Notes: a model not told the origin generated them from the sequence alone. A stretch of DNA of 42,008 nucleotides from Porticoccaceae bacterium (GCA_024644585.1 JAHEHM010000014.1:20324-62331); one strand, 5' to 3'. Numbered from the stretch's first letter, positions 20,109-28,047 are shown. Numbers and translations are program-made.

Positions 20109-20918
20109 ATGAAGCTGTTAAAAACTATTTATTTTCTTGTAATTACACTATCGCTTATAGGGTGTGGTGGCGGTGGCGGTGGGAAGGTTAGTCTGGATGA
20201 ATCAGCAGATGGTATTTGGGTTGGCGCATCTTTCAATGAAAAAAGCGATAAATCTGATATAACTTCACTTTTTTATGGCGGCAAGTATGCGACTATAAAT
20301 ACTACCGATAAAGAACTTTATAGTGGCTCATACACAATTGAAAAAGATGTCATTGCCTCTCAAAATTCAAAAAGTTTTAGATGGGATGGTTCAAAATTAG
20401 CTAATGGTTCAATTCTTGGAAAAGTAAATTCACAAAGTGTGATTGAACTGGCATTTACTGAGGATTTAAGTAATTCAGATGTTAATAACCCACAGATAAG
20501 AAATGATTATAATATGTATGAAAGAGAACTCTCTGAAAAAAACTTAAATAATAATCTTTTAAAGGGTTCCTGGACTACAAAAACACCTTTTGAGTCTTCA
20601 TCTGTTGATGAGCCTTTATATGTTTTTGCCCTTCAAAATGGCAAGCTTTCTGTCGTCAATTCTATTAATTGTTTTATAGAGGGGGAGCTTAAAATTCCCA
20701 AAGGTAATTTAAATGTTTTCGAGTTCACGCTAAAAATTTCTGGTTCTGCCTGTAATTTCAATGGAGATTATTCTGGACTTGGTTATTCTGACACCAAATG
20801 GATTGAAAAAGAGGATAGTGATGATGTGAAAATCGATGTAGAGGTCGATATGCTCACCTTTGCCTATTCAAATGATGATTTTGGTTTTGTTTTTGAAACT
20901 TATAGATTAAGTCCATGA
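20109..20918 (+). CDS. Predicted lipoprotein of unknown function, paralogue A
   Basis: 269 residues. The lipoprotein signal ends SLIGC with a glycine-rich linker (CGGGGGG) after the Cys. I do not recognise the family. Two beta-rich halves can be seen. The first begins ESADGIWVG; the second begins LLKGSW and contains a Cys pair around NCFIEGELKIPK and SACNFNGDYSGLG. The same landmarks in the same order occur in the gene at 21525, so the two are paralogues. The coding sequence is clearly more A/T-rich than its core neighbours. AGGA precedes the ATG, and a TATAAT at 20081-20086 is a possible -10. A terminator follows at 21042. It lies outside the decayed tRNA copy, while its paralogue lies inside. 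Confidence 0.8.
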   Translation: MKLLKTIYFLVITLSLIGCGGGGGGKVSLDESADGIWVGASFNEKSDKSDITSLFYGGKYATINTTDKELYSGSYTIEKDVIASQNSKSFRWDGSKLANGSILGKVNSQSVIELAFTEDLSNSDVNNPQIRNDYNMYERELSEKNLNNNLLKGSWTTKTPFESSSVDEPLYVFALQNGKLSVVNSINCFIEGELKIPKGNLNVFEFTLKISGSACNFNGDYSGLGYSDTKWIEKEDSDDVKIDVEVDMLTFAYSNDDFGFVFETYRLSP

Positions 20919-21041
20919 TTTCTTGATAGCTCTTGGTTGTTTTAGGTTTGTGTTGTTGCTATATCTGCCATAGCTAGCAAGGTAGAAGAAAAATGACCTC
21001 TTAGATTCAGCAAGAATCTTTAAATTACTTTTTTACTGATG

Positions 21042-21065
21042 CCCCTGTTTTATACAGGGGTTTTT
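21042..21065 (+). terminator. Rho-independent terminator downstream of lipoprotein A
   Basis: CCCCTG (21042-21047), loop TTTTATA, CAGGGG (21055-21060), then TTTTT. The hairpin is strong and lies 123 bp beyond the lipoprotein stop; the sequence between shows no gene. Confidence 0.85.
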
Positions 21066-21129
21066 GGTTTTTCGAACCTTGATATATTTACTTAGGTAGA
21101 TTTAAGAGGAAATGGCGCACCCTCCGGGT

Positions 21130-21206
21130 ATAAAGGCTCAATACGACTTATGCCTACGACTAATCGATTATGAGTCGACTGCTCTAACCAGCTGAGCTAT
21201 GGGCGG
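21130..21206 (-). pseudogene. Decayed tRNA-Ile2(CAU) copy
   Basis: It aligns without gaps over 77 nt to the intact tRNA at 22880-22956 with 62 matches by hand count. D arm and anticodon arm are almost unchanged (29 identical bases in a row, including CAU). The acceptor stem cannot pair (5' CCGCCCA against TGAGCCT), the T loop has lost TTC and the CCA end is gone, so it cannot be a working tRNA. It marks the left end of a probable element scar. Confidence 0.85.
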
Positions 21207-21325
21207 TTTTCCTTTGGTGTAGTCAAATACCTATGTAATTCAATGATTTACGCAAACTACTTACGTCCAACTGATGACACCAATCTAAGTCTATTTAGAC
21301 CCCGCGTCAAGTATATTGTTACCCA

Positions 21326-21351
21326 ACTGTTACCTGTACTGTACCTAATCA
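21326..21351 (+). repeat. 26-bp direct repeat, left copy
   Basis: ACTGTTACCTGTACTGTACC followed by TAATCA. It matches the copy at 22791-22816 at 24 of 26 positions. It sits 119 bp inside the decayed tRNA. It is possibly an integrase arm-type site. Confidence 0.7.
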
Positions 21352-21452
21352 TTAAAGCCGAATAGGGCGCAATAACAGGGGGCAGGGGTGTCTTTTGTTG
21401 CGTTTAGTTGCTACTGGTTATGTTGGGGGGTGGATTTAAGTGAATTTAGAGA

Positions 21453-21481
21453 TTGTATCTATATTACCTGCAATATATTAT
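21453..21481 (+). promoter_or_regulatory. Predicted sigma-70 promoter of lipoprotein B
   Basis: The -35 is TTGTAT (21453-21458), then a 17-bp spacer, then the -10 TATTAT (21476-21481). The start codon follows 43 bp later with AAGGA before it. The rest of 21207-21524 holds only the 26-bp repeat and no gene. Confidence 0.45.
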
Positions 21482-21524
21482 TCATCTTTGAATTAATTAT
21501 AATTACCTTAAGGAAAATAATAAT

Positions 21525-22256
21525 ATGTTTATATTCAGATATATAGTTTCAATTTTGCTTGTTGCAACACTCGCATCATGTGGTGGCGGCTCAGGGAACT
21601 CAGACGTTTCAGCCAGCTCGAATAACGAATCTGCTGATGGTTATTGGGAAGGAAGAATCACTGACAGTTATGGGGCTTCATCTGAAGTAGTATTTTTTTC
21701 TAGCGGAGGAGAATTTATTGCAGTTGATGATGATAGTGATGTAATTGTGAGTGGTTCATTGAGTATAAGAGGAGACGAACTTACTTCAACAAACACTAAA
21801 CTATATGAGTATGACGGTATCTATCTTATGGACTTAGAAATTGATGGTTTTGTTAATACAAAATCACGAATTCTCGCTGACGTTATTGATGTTGAGTCTG
21901 GAGAAACAAGCTCTTTAAGTCTGGACTATGATATTTTTTTAGATGAACCAATTACTTATTCTGACTTATCTGGGTCATGGGATTTTCTTGATGACAATGA
22001 TGAATTTTATTCTGTTGATGTTGATAACAGGGGTGCCTTTAACGTTGATGTTGATGGATGCATTATTTCAGGCAAATTCTCAATACCTAACAATACAATA
22101 AGTATTATTTCCGCTGAGTTCACTGTATCTGGTGAAAGCACCTGTATTATCGGAAATTACAGTGGCCTAGGGGCCATAGTTGAGAATGAATTAGTGGCAG
22201 TAGGCATAAATAGTGAATATGCCATTGTACAGTTTGCATTCAAATCGAACCGATAA
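21525..22256 (+). CDS. Predicted lipoprotein of unknown function, paralogue B
   Basis: 243 residues. The lipoprotein signal ends ATLASC, then a GGGSGNSD linker. It shares with the protein at 20109 the landmarks ESADGxWxG, a GG-(K/E)-(Y/F) step, SGSxxI, an xxDG turn, LxGSW, a Cys-flanked IxGxxxIP strand and a C-terminal C..xGxYSGLG. The two halves look like two small beta domains, the second with a conserved Cys pair that could form a disulfide in the periplasm. It is strongly acidic (many DDD/DVD runs) and A/T-rich. No function is assigned. It is the only apparently intact gene inside the putative element scar, so it may have come with the element or been copied there. Confidence 0.8.
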   Translation: MFIFRYIVSILLVATLASCGGGSGNSDVSASSNNESADGYWEGRITDSYGASSEVVFFSSGGEFIAVDDDSDVIVSGSLSIRGDELTSTNTKLYEYDGIYLMDLEIDGFVNTKSRILADVIDVESGETSSLSLDYDIFLDEPITYSDLSGSWDFLDDNDEFYSVDVDNRGAFNVDVDGCIISGKFSIPNNTISIISAEFTVSGESTCIIGNYSGLGAIVENELVAVGINSEYAIVQFAFKSNR

Positions 22257-22305
22257 AAACAAAACATCAAGTTATATAGTTTCCTGATGAGTCAAAGAGT
22301 GGGGG

Positions 22306-22800
22306 TTAAGGATAATCAACCTTAACCTTAGTCCCCACGCCTTTGGCATGCTCTTGCCATGTTTCAAGCATAACTTCCCTAGCCCAATCCTCATGCCCCT
22401 GCTGAACTGCTATAGCATCATGGACTGATAAAAAAACGATATCTTCTTTAATACCTTCTAAAAGGACATCCTTGAGTATTTGACCTTCTAAGTTTTGAAG
22501 ACTAATACCCCATCCCTTGAACAGTTCGAGCTTAGGGAAACGCTTTAGAGACCCTTTAATCATCCTATCAATCAAATCATCTGTGATGTTTTCTTTGTAA
22601 AGTGCCTTTCGACCTGACACCTCATTATCAGCCCCCATAGCAACTGTAATAAAGCGTTTTACAGTACTGCGACTGAGAACTTCAGACTCGTGCATAATGT
22701 CTTCATAGGGTGTCTCACCTGCATGTTCTTTAGCATTGATAGCTAGCTGAAGCCTAAGATGATTAGCATTGAAATCAACTTTACAAATTGACTGTAACCT
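22306..22800 (-). pseudogene. C-terminal remnant of a family-A-polymerase-like protein
   Basis: The track ORF (22306-22695, 129 residues) has in-frame upstream coding to 22800, where a TAG blocks it. Reading from there gives KVDFNANHLRLQLA, like polymerase motif A (DYSQIELRxLA); then RSTVKRFITVAMG, like motif B (R-x3-K...YG); then FLSVHDAIAV, like motif C (VHDE). Proteins of this degenerate palm type occur on plasmids, phages and integrative elements, with a LQxxEGxIL...VHDxI ending as seen here. The 5' end is missing and the break falls within a 26-bp direct repeat, so this is most likely a deleted gene. Identification is by motif pattern only. Confidence 0.6.
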
Positions 22801-22816
22801 CTACTGTACCTAATCA
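22791..22816 (+). repeat. 26-bp direct repeat, right copy
   Basis: ACTGTAACCTCTACTGTACC followed by TAATCA, with two differences from the left copy. It begins 64 bp from the 3' end of the intact tRNA and overlaps the broken end of the polymerase-like gene, including its blocking TAG. Confidence 0.7.
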
Positions 22817-22879
22817 ACAAATAATGAATTAGGAACGCAAGGAGTTTACGTATAACTGATTGATTTACACAGGAAATAA

Positions 22880-22956
22880 TGGTGGGCCCAGTAGGACTTG
22901 AACCTACGACCAATCGATTATGAGTCGACTGCTCTAACCAACTGAGCTATGGGCCC
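22880..22956 (-). tRNA. ileX: tRNA-Ile2 (anticodon CAU, lysidine-type)
   Basis: 77 nt including encoded CCA. A seven-pair acceptor stem (GGGCCCA/TGGGCCC), a D arm with AGCTCAGTTGGTTAGAGC, anticodon loop CTCATAA on a CGAC/TCG-type stem, and T arm GTAGG-TTCAAGT-CCTAC are all intact. CAU could mean Met, but the anticodon stem, the TGGTCG variable part and the position beside rpoD match E. coli ileX, so tRNA-Ile2 (made AUA-specific by TilS) is the better call. No clear promoter of its own is visible upstream; it is on the same strand as rpoD, 336 bp away. Confidence 0.88.
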
Positions 22957-22966
22957 TTTAACTTGT

Positions 22967-23083
22967 CTTTTTGCCGCTAGGCGGTGTCGCGTGCTCACAA
23001 TTCTCGATCACATACATTGCGTATGCTCACTCTAATTGCTGTGCGGCTTCTAGCCTATCAACAAAAATACTGCGTTAACTTTT
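22967..23083. repeat. 117-bp palindrome-rich repeat, copy 1
   Basis: It starts TTTTGCCGCTAGGCGG and includes the self-complementary pieces CCGC-TAG-GCGG and CATAC-ATTGC-GTATG plus an outer imperfect dyad around CAATT/AATTG. It differs from copy 2 by three substitutions. It is probably a dispersed intergenic palindromic element; there is no coding potential of note. Confidence 0.8.
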
Positions 23084-23089
23084 GATTGC

Positions 23090-23206
23090 CTTTTTGCCGC
23101 TAGGCGGTGTCGCGTGCTCACAATTCTCGATCACATACATTGCGTATGCTCACTCTAATTGCTGTGCGACTTCTAGCCTAACAACAAAAATACTACGTTA
23201 ACTTTT
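23090..23206. repeat. 117-bp palindrome-rich repeat, copy 2
   Basis: A tandem copy of 22967-23083, with a 123-bp period and a 6-bp gap. The near identity indicates a recent duplication or ongoing homogenisation. The stretch from 22957 to 23292 holds these two copies, a short GCCG-TAAA-CGGC dyad at 23220-23231 and the rpoD 3' hairpin, and no gene. Confidence 0.8.
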
Positions 23207-23233
23207 ATTTAATTTTTTTGCCGTAAACGGCAT

Positions 23234-23281
23234 GCTAAAACGCTTTGTATTTATTCTAGATTACAAAGGGACAGTTTTAGC
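23234..23281 (-). promoter_or_regulatory. Long imperfect hairpin in the rpoD 3' region
   Basis: GCTAAAAC (23234-23241) pairs with GTTTTAGC (23274-23281), and CTTTGTA (23243-23249) pairs with TACAAAG (23262-23268). It starts 12 bp after the rpoD stop on the transcript. No T tract follows on the minus strand, so it is more likely a 3' stabiliser or processing site than a Rho-independent terminator. Confidence 0.5.
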
Positions 23282-23292
23282 AGATTTCTTAT

Positions 23293-25143
23293 TTATTCGT
23301 CGATAAAGCTGCGCAAGTGATCCGAGCGAGTCGGGTGACGCAGTTTACGTAGCGCTTTTGCCTCAATTTGACGAATACGCTCACGGGTTACATCAAACTG
23401 TTTGCCCACTTCTTCAAGGGTATGATCTGTATTCATATCAATACCAAAACGCATTCTTAGTACCTTGGCTTCACGAGCGGTTAGGCTGCCAAGTACGTTG
23501 CGTGTAGAGTCGGTAAGATTCGATTTAGTGGCTTCATCTACCGGCAAGGCAATAGTGGTATCTTCGATAAGGTCACCAATGTTTGCATCTTCATCTTCAC
23601 CAATGGGCGTTTCCATTGAGATGGGTTCTTTTGCAATCTTAAGCACTTTACGAATTTTGTCTTCTGGCATTTCCATGCGTTCTGCTAATTCTTCTGGCGT
23701 GGCTTCACGGCCCATTTCTTGCAGCATTTGGCGGGAAATACGATTGAGTTTGTTAATGGTCTCAATCATATGCACTGGAATACGAATGGTTCTTGCTTGG
23801 TCAGCAATTGAACGAGTAATCGCCTGACGAATCCACCAGGTAGCATAAGTCGAGAACTTATAACCGCGACGATATTCAAACTTATCGACCGCTTTCATCA
23901 GGCCGATATTACCTTCCTGAATAAGATCGAGGAATTGCAGGCCGCGGTTGGTATATTTTTTGGCAATCGAGATTACTAGTCGCAAGTTAGCCTCTACCAT
24001 CTCTTTTTTCGCGCGACGAGCCATGGCTTCACCCATAGTCACGCGGCGGTTAATATCTTTAATTTGAGCAATACTCAGCTGACTGTTAGCTTCAACCTGC
24101 GCTAGCTTTCGTTGACAGCGAACGATCTCTACTTCCTGATTTTTAAGGCCTTTAGACCAATCAGCATTACTTTCAATTAGCTGAGTAACCCATTCCATAT
24201 TAGTTTCATTGCTAGGGAAGCTTTTGATAAAGTCTTTGCGTGGCATTTTTGCATAGCGCAAGCAGAGGCGCATAATGGCGCGCTCTTCAACACGAATTTT
24301 ATCAACGGCGTTCTTTACCATGGCAATCAATGGATCGAATTGACGTGGCGTTAGCTTGAGGTATTTAAAAACATCAGAAAGTTGTTCTAGGTTTTCTTTA
24401 GAAGCTTTTCCATCGCGTCCGTAACGAGCAATACATTTTTCTGTTTTGCTCAACTGCGCTCTAATTTCTTCGAAGCGACGGTTTGCTTCTTCAGGATCTA
24501 GACCGCCTTCATTTTCTTCTTCTTCCTCTTCGTCTTCAACGACGGCTCCACCGTTGGCAATTCTTTCGGCTTCAGCGGCTTCAGCAGCTTGCTGTTGGGC
24601 TAGTGCTGAGGGCACATGCTCCATTGGGTTGAGGTAACCACTAATTAGGTCAGTTAACTTGCGTTCGCCGGCTAACACCTGATCCCATTCTGCAATAACG
24701 GCGGCGACAGTCGATGGCCAGTCAGAAACAGCTGACATTAGCTCTCGCGTGCCTTCTTCAATACGCTTGGCGATTTCAATTTCGCCTTCTCGGGTAAGTA
24801 GCTCAACAGAGCCCATTTCACGCATGTACATACGCACTGGGTCGGTTGTTCTATGCTGTTCAGATTCTACAGAGGCTAGGGCGGCTGCAGCTTCAGCGGC
24901 GGCAACCTCATCGGGAGTATTAACACCGGAAATCATCAGAAGAGATTCAGCATCAGGCGCAGTTTCAAAAACAGTGATGCCCATATCATTAATCATTTGA
25001 ATGATATCTTCTACCTGCTCGGGATCTGCAATACCTTCGGGTAGGTGATCGTTAACTTCGGCGTAAGTCAGGTAACCCTGTTCACGGCCTTTGGCAATAA
25101 GATCTTTAATTCCGGATTGCTGATTTTTTAGATTATCGCTCAT
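23293..25143 (-). CDS. rpoD: Primary sigma factor RpoD (sigma-70)
   Basis: 616 residues. Region 1.1 is at the N-terminus ([21 protein letters not shown]). Region 1.2 is [11 protein letters not shown], and the non-conserved region holds an acidic run ([12 protein letters not shown], near 200). Region 2 carries [28 protein letters not shown] and [15 protein letters not shown]. Region 3 follows, then region 4 with the helix-turn-helix [20 protein letters not shown]. It directs housekeeping transcription. It is the last protein gene of the rpsU-yqeY-dnaG-rpoD set, with a 106-bp gap after dnaG that may hold an internal promoter. ORFs at 23465, 24446 and 24749 (plus) are shadows. Confidence 0.98.
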   Translation of the reverse strand: MSDNLKNQQSGIKDLIAKGREQGYLTYAEVNDHLPEGIADPEQVEDIIQMINDMGITVFETAPDAESLLMISGVNTPDEVAAAEAAAALASVESEQHRTTDPVRMYMREMGSVELLTREGEIEIAKRIEEGTRELMSAVSDWPSTVAAVIAEWDQVLAGERKLTDLISGYLNPMEHVPSALAQQQAAEAAEAERIANGGAVVEDEEEEEENEGGLDPEEANRRFEEIRAQLSKTEKCIARYGRDGKASKENLEQLSDVFKYLKLTPRQFDPLIAMVKNAVDKIRVEERAIMRLCLRYAKMPRKDFIKSFPSNETNMEWVTQLIESNADWSKGLKNQEVEIVRCQRKLAQVEANSQLSIAQIKDINRRVTMGEAMARRAKKEMVEANLRLVISIAKKYTNRGLQFLDLIQEGNIGLMKAVDKFEYRRGYKFSTYATWWIRQAITRSIADQARTIRIPVHMIETINKLNRISRQMLQEMGREATPEELAERMEMPEDKIRKVLKIAKEPISMETPIGEDEDANIGDLIEDTTIALPVDEATKSNLTDSTRNVLGSLTAREAKVLRMRFGIDMNTDHTLEEVGKQFDVTRERIRQIEAKALRKLRHPTRSDHLRSFIDE

Positions 25144-25249
25144 AGTTTTTGTACTGTCTTTTTATGCGCTTGAAATGGCGCGTAATTATATCGAAAATTT
25201 ATACTAATGTCGCAGTAATTTTAGTAATTACAGCAGATATTGCCTATTT

Positions 25250-27190
25250 TTATCGCTGGGCTAGTAATCGCTGTTTAATTTGTTCTTTTAATGCCGCTGA
25301 TTTTTCATCTTCCGGCAGTTCTAATCTGAGCTTATACAGTTGTTTTATCTGGCTCTCATCAAGTTTCTCTTGATCCAGTAAATGAGCGGCTTTTTCACTG
25401 GCAGGCAATTGGTAAAAGGCCTCTTTTAAGACATGATTCAATGCATCACGGAATTCCTGATTATCATCCCTTCCCGTACCTGAAGGCGGGTGATAGAGCT
25501 CACTAGCAGCCAGATCTTGTAAAATCTGGGTTTCCTGTGAGTCACTGTAAGTACCATGCCAATAAGCAAATATATGGGAGGGTTTGTATTGTGGATTACT
25601 TTGCACCACATTTAATAATTTTAAAAATAGCTGAGTGTCTATGTCTGACGAACTAAAAAGTAAATCTGTGCTATCAATATGTTCAGCTAATTGCGGATGA
25701 TTAATCAGCAGGGCAGTCAGGTGTTTTATGGGCGTAAGGCGAATTTTTGAGGTTTTTTGATCATAGTCTGTGTCAGAAATGCCATAATCATCTTCTGCCG
25801 GAATAGGTGCTGATTCCCAAGTCTGAACCCCTGAATCCTGCTCATTGGACGGTGCAGGCTGATTGGTTTGAGGTGGCTGTATCGCAGGCCCGCCGTGAGT
25901 TTCCACATAGGTTTTGAGGTCATCTACAGCAATACTGGTTTTTCTTGAAAGCTCTTCAAGCATAAGCTGTTTAAACACACCTGTGGGTATTCGGTTAATT
26001 TTAGGTGCGCTTAATTTGCTAAGTTTGGCTTTGCCTTCACCGGTTTCTATATCGATGCCTTCGCTTAGCTCTTCAAATAAAAACTCGGATAAGGGTGTGG
26101 CATTTTGAATCTGCGTTTGGAATTTCTCTGAACCTAAATTTCTGACCATGGTATCAGGGTCTTCACCATCGGGAAGGAACAAAAATTTTGCGGTCACCCC
26201 ATCGCGCATTTCTGGCAATGCAATATCAAGCGAACGCGATGCCGCACGTCTTCCCGCATTATCACCATCAAAGCAGAATACAATTTCACTGGTGTATCGA
26301 AATAATTTTTGCAGATGATTTTCAGTGAGTGCGGTCCCTAGGGTGGCAACTGCATTATGGATGCCAAACTGTGCGAGAGCGATCACATCCATGTAGCCTT
26401 CTACCATCAACAGATAGGGTATTTCTTTAAGTGCCTGGCGAGCTTCATATAGGCCATACAGCTCTCTACCCTTATGAAAGATAGGGGTTTCCGGTGAGTT
26501 GAGATACTTGGGTGTGCTGTCGTCTAGAACTCGGCCACCAAAGCCTAAGGTCCGCCCGCGCTGATCGCGAATAGGAAACATGATGCGGTGTCTAAAGCGG
26601 TCGTACTGTTTCTTTTCTTCGGGTTTGACCACCAACATACCTGAGTCTGCAAGCAATTTTACTTTTTCTTCTTTGCTGCCCACAGCTTTGAGTAGGTTAT
26701 CCCATCCCTGTGGTGCAAACCCTATGCCGAACTGGGCGGCAATTTTTCCGGTTAGGCCGCGTGCTTTCAGATAGGCTACGGCCTGTTTCGCTTCTTCGGT
26801 GCGCAACTTCTGGCGGTAAAACTTGTCTGCTTCGGTGACTACGCTGTAAAGATCATCGCGATGCTGTTTGGCCTTAGGATTGGCTACCGCTTCTCTGGGG
26901 ATTTCCATGCCGGCCTGTTTTGCCAGTAATTCTACTGCGGGCAAAAAATCGATACGATCAAATTCCATAATAAAGCCTAGCGCATTGCCGCCCGCGCCAC
27001 AGCCAAAGCAGTAATAAAATTGCTTGTCTTGGGCGACTGTAAACGAGGGACTTTTCTCTTCATGAAAAGGACAGCAGGCCTTGTGACTTTTACCGGTTTT
27101 TTTGAGCGGAACACGGCTATTGACCACGTCGACAATATCGACGCGATCTAAGAGATCATCTATAAATGTTTGTGGAATTAAACCCGCCAT
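25250..27190 (-). CDS. dnaG: DNA primase DnaG
   Basis: 646 residues. The N-terminal CHC2 zinc site is C40, H43, C61 and C64 (CPFHEEKSPSF...YYCFGCGAGG). The RNA polymerase core follows (GFGGRVLDDSTPKYLNSPET). The TOPRIM part shows MVEGYMDVIAL and FDGDNAGRRAA. A Pro/Gln-rich linker near 440-480 leads to the C-terminal helicase-binding domain. It synthesises replication primers with DnaB. It sits in the macromolecular synthesis operon between yqeY (81 bp upstream) and rpoD. ORFs 25149, 25726, 25914 and 26580 are shadows. Confidence 0.97.
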   Translation of the reverse strand: MAGLIPQTFIDDLLDRVDIVDVVNSRVPLKKTGKSHKACCPFHEEKSPSFTVAQDKQFYYCFGCGAGGNALGFIMEFDRIDFLPAVELLAKQAGMEIPREAVANPKAKQHRDDLYSVVTEADKFYRQKLRTEEAKQAVAYLKARGLTGKIAAQFGIGFAPQGWDNLLKAVGSKEEKVKLLADSGMLVVKPEEKKQYDRFRHRIMFPIRDQRGRTLGFGGRVLDDSTPKYLNSPETPIFHKGRELYGLYEARQALKEIPYLLMVEGYMDVIALAQFGIHNAVATLGTALTENHLQKLFRYTSEIVFCFDGDNAGRRAASRSLDIALPEMRDGVTAKFLFLPDGEDPDTMVRNLGSEKFQTQIQNATPLSEFLFEELSEGIDIETGEGKAKLSKLSAPKINRIPTGVFKQLMLEELSRKTSIAVDDLKTYVETHGGPAIQPPQTNQPAPSNEQDSGVQTWESAPIPAEDDYGISDTDYDQKTSKIRLTPIKHLTALLINHPQLAEHIDSTDLLFSSSDIDTQLFLKLLNVVQSNPQYKPSHIFAYWHGTYSDSQETQILQDLAASELYHPPSGTGRDDNQEFRDALNHVLKEAFYQLPASEKAAHLLDQEKLDESQIKQLYKLRLELPEDEKSAALKEQIKQRLLAQR

Positions 27191-27271
27191 ATACCCAATC
27201 GAAGCAGTGATGTTAATGTGCTAGTTAAAGATACAGTGTAACGGGTTCTTTAAGGAAATAAACAGCGTTTA

Positions 27272-27715
27272 TTAGACTAAGGCTTTTTTTACTGCACCAC
27301 TAACAACGCCACCATCTGCTCGGCCCTGAATCTGCGGTTTCAAAATACCCATTACCTTGCCCATATCACGCATTGATTCTGCGCCTGTAGAGGCTATAGC
27401 CTGTTGGATTAGGTCATCAATTTCTTGCTCAGTGAGAGCAGTAGGTAGGAAATCTTGAATAACATCAATTTCTGCTACTTCGATATCTGCGAGCTCTTGG
27501 CGACCCGCAGCTTCATATTGAGCGATAGAGTCTCGGCGCTGTTTAATCATTTTGTCCATGATGGCAATCAGTCTTTGATCATCAATCTCGATTCGCTCAT
27601 CAACTTCAATACGCTTAACTTCGGCTTGAATCAGTCGAATTGCACCTAGTCGAGCCTTTTCTTTGGCACGCATAGCCTCTTTCATCGCAGTATGGATCTG
27701 TTGTTTAAGACTCAT
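27272..27715 (-). CDS. yqeY: GatB/YqeY-domain protein
   Basis: 147 residues, full length for YqeY: an N-terminal helical part (IHTAMKEAMRAKEKARLGAIRLIQAEVK) and a C-terminal tRNA-binding-like tail domain (MRDMGKVMGILKPQIQGRADGGVVS). It resembles the tail of the amidotransferase subunit GatB, but its cellular role is not settled. In many gammaproteobacteria, including pseudomonads, it sits between rpsU and dnaG as here. A terminator-like hairpin lies between it and rpsU, so expression may be lower than rpsU. Confidence 0.92.
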   Translation of the reverse strand: MSLKQQIHTAMKEAMRAKEKARLGAIRLIQAEVKRIEVDERIEIDDQRLIAIMDKMIKQRRDSIAQYEAAGRQELADIEVAEIDVIQDFLPTALTEQEIDDLIQQAIASTGAESMRDMGKVMGILKPQIQGRADGGVVSGAVKKALV

Positions 27716-27767
27716 TGATTACACCTTCGAATAAAAATTATTTTATCAGCGTCGATAGCTAGAAACA

Positions 27768-27790
27768 CAAAAAGCGCCTCAAGGCGCTCT
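27768..27790 (-). terminator. Terminator/attenuator between rpsU and yqeY
   Basis: On the minus strand, AGCGCC-TTGA-GGCGCT is followed by TTTTTG. The stem is a perfect GC-rich 6 bp. It lies between rpsU and yqeY-dnaG-rpoD, where E. coli also has an attenuating terminator, allowing much more S21 than primase. Confidence 0.8.
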
Positions 27791-27831
27791 TTGCTATATA
27801 TTTTGCTCTAAACTCTGCGGTTAGCGAGGGT

Positions 27832-28047
27832 TTAGTACAACCGTTGGAACTTGCGTGATTCGCGAGAAACCTTTTTAAGGTTACGCTTAACAGCTGCTGC
27901 GCCTTTGCGCTTACGTTCCCAGGTTGGCTTCTCATAAAATTCTTTTGAGCGAACCTTGGCTAAAATTCCTGCTTTTTCGCATGAACGCTTAAAACGTCTT
28001 AGGGCGACGTCAAACGGCTCATTTTCTTTAATACGCACACTTGGCAT
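27832..28047 (-). CDS. rpsU: 30S ribosomal protein bS21
   Basis: 71 residues, the standard length, very basic. It begins [26 protein letters not shown] and ends [10 protein letters not shown]. It binds near the 3' end of 16S RNA and aids initiation. It is the head gene of the macromolecular synthesis operon, with its own promoter at 28118-28146 and a downstream attenuator. Confidence 0.98.
   Translation of the reverse strand: MPSVRIKENEPFDVALRRFKRSCEKAGILAKVRSKEFYEKPTWERKRKGAAAVKRNLKKVSRESRKFQRLY

Larger units (their letters stand above)
21130..22956. mobile_element. Probable scar of an integrative element at tRNA-Ile2
   Basis: The segment is bounded by a decayed and an intact tRNA-Ile2 copy in the same orientation. 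Inside each tRNA lies one copy of a 26-bp direct repeat with TGTAC steps (21326-21351 and 22791-22816), as expected for integrase arm sites. It contains lipoprotein paralogue B and a truncated polymerase-like gene of a type carried by plasmids and elements. No integrase gene remains. The alternative is a tandem tRNA duplication split by later insertion. Confidence 0.5.

Noticed and set aside
21130-21206. A second working tRNA with anticodon CAU
   Set aside because: The acceptor stem cannot pair, the T loop lacks TTC and no CCA end is present.
22880-22956. Elongator tRNA-Met instead of tRNA-Ile2
   Set aside because: Anticodon-stem and variable-loop features and the rpoD neighbourhood fit ileX better, though CAU alone cannot decide.
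22967-23206. CRISPR array or coding repeats
   Set aside because: There are only two long near-identical units with a 6-bp gap, no spacers, no cas genes and no open frame across them.
24446-24637. Serine-rich plus-strand ORF
   Set aside because: It is a shadow of the acidic region of rpoD.
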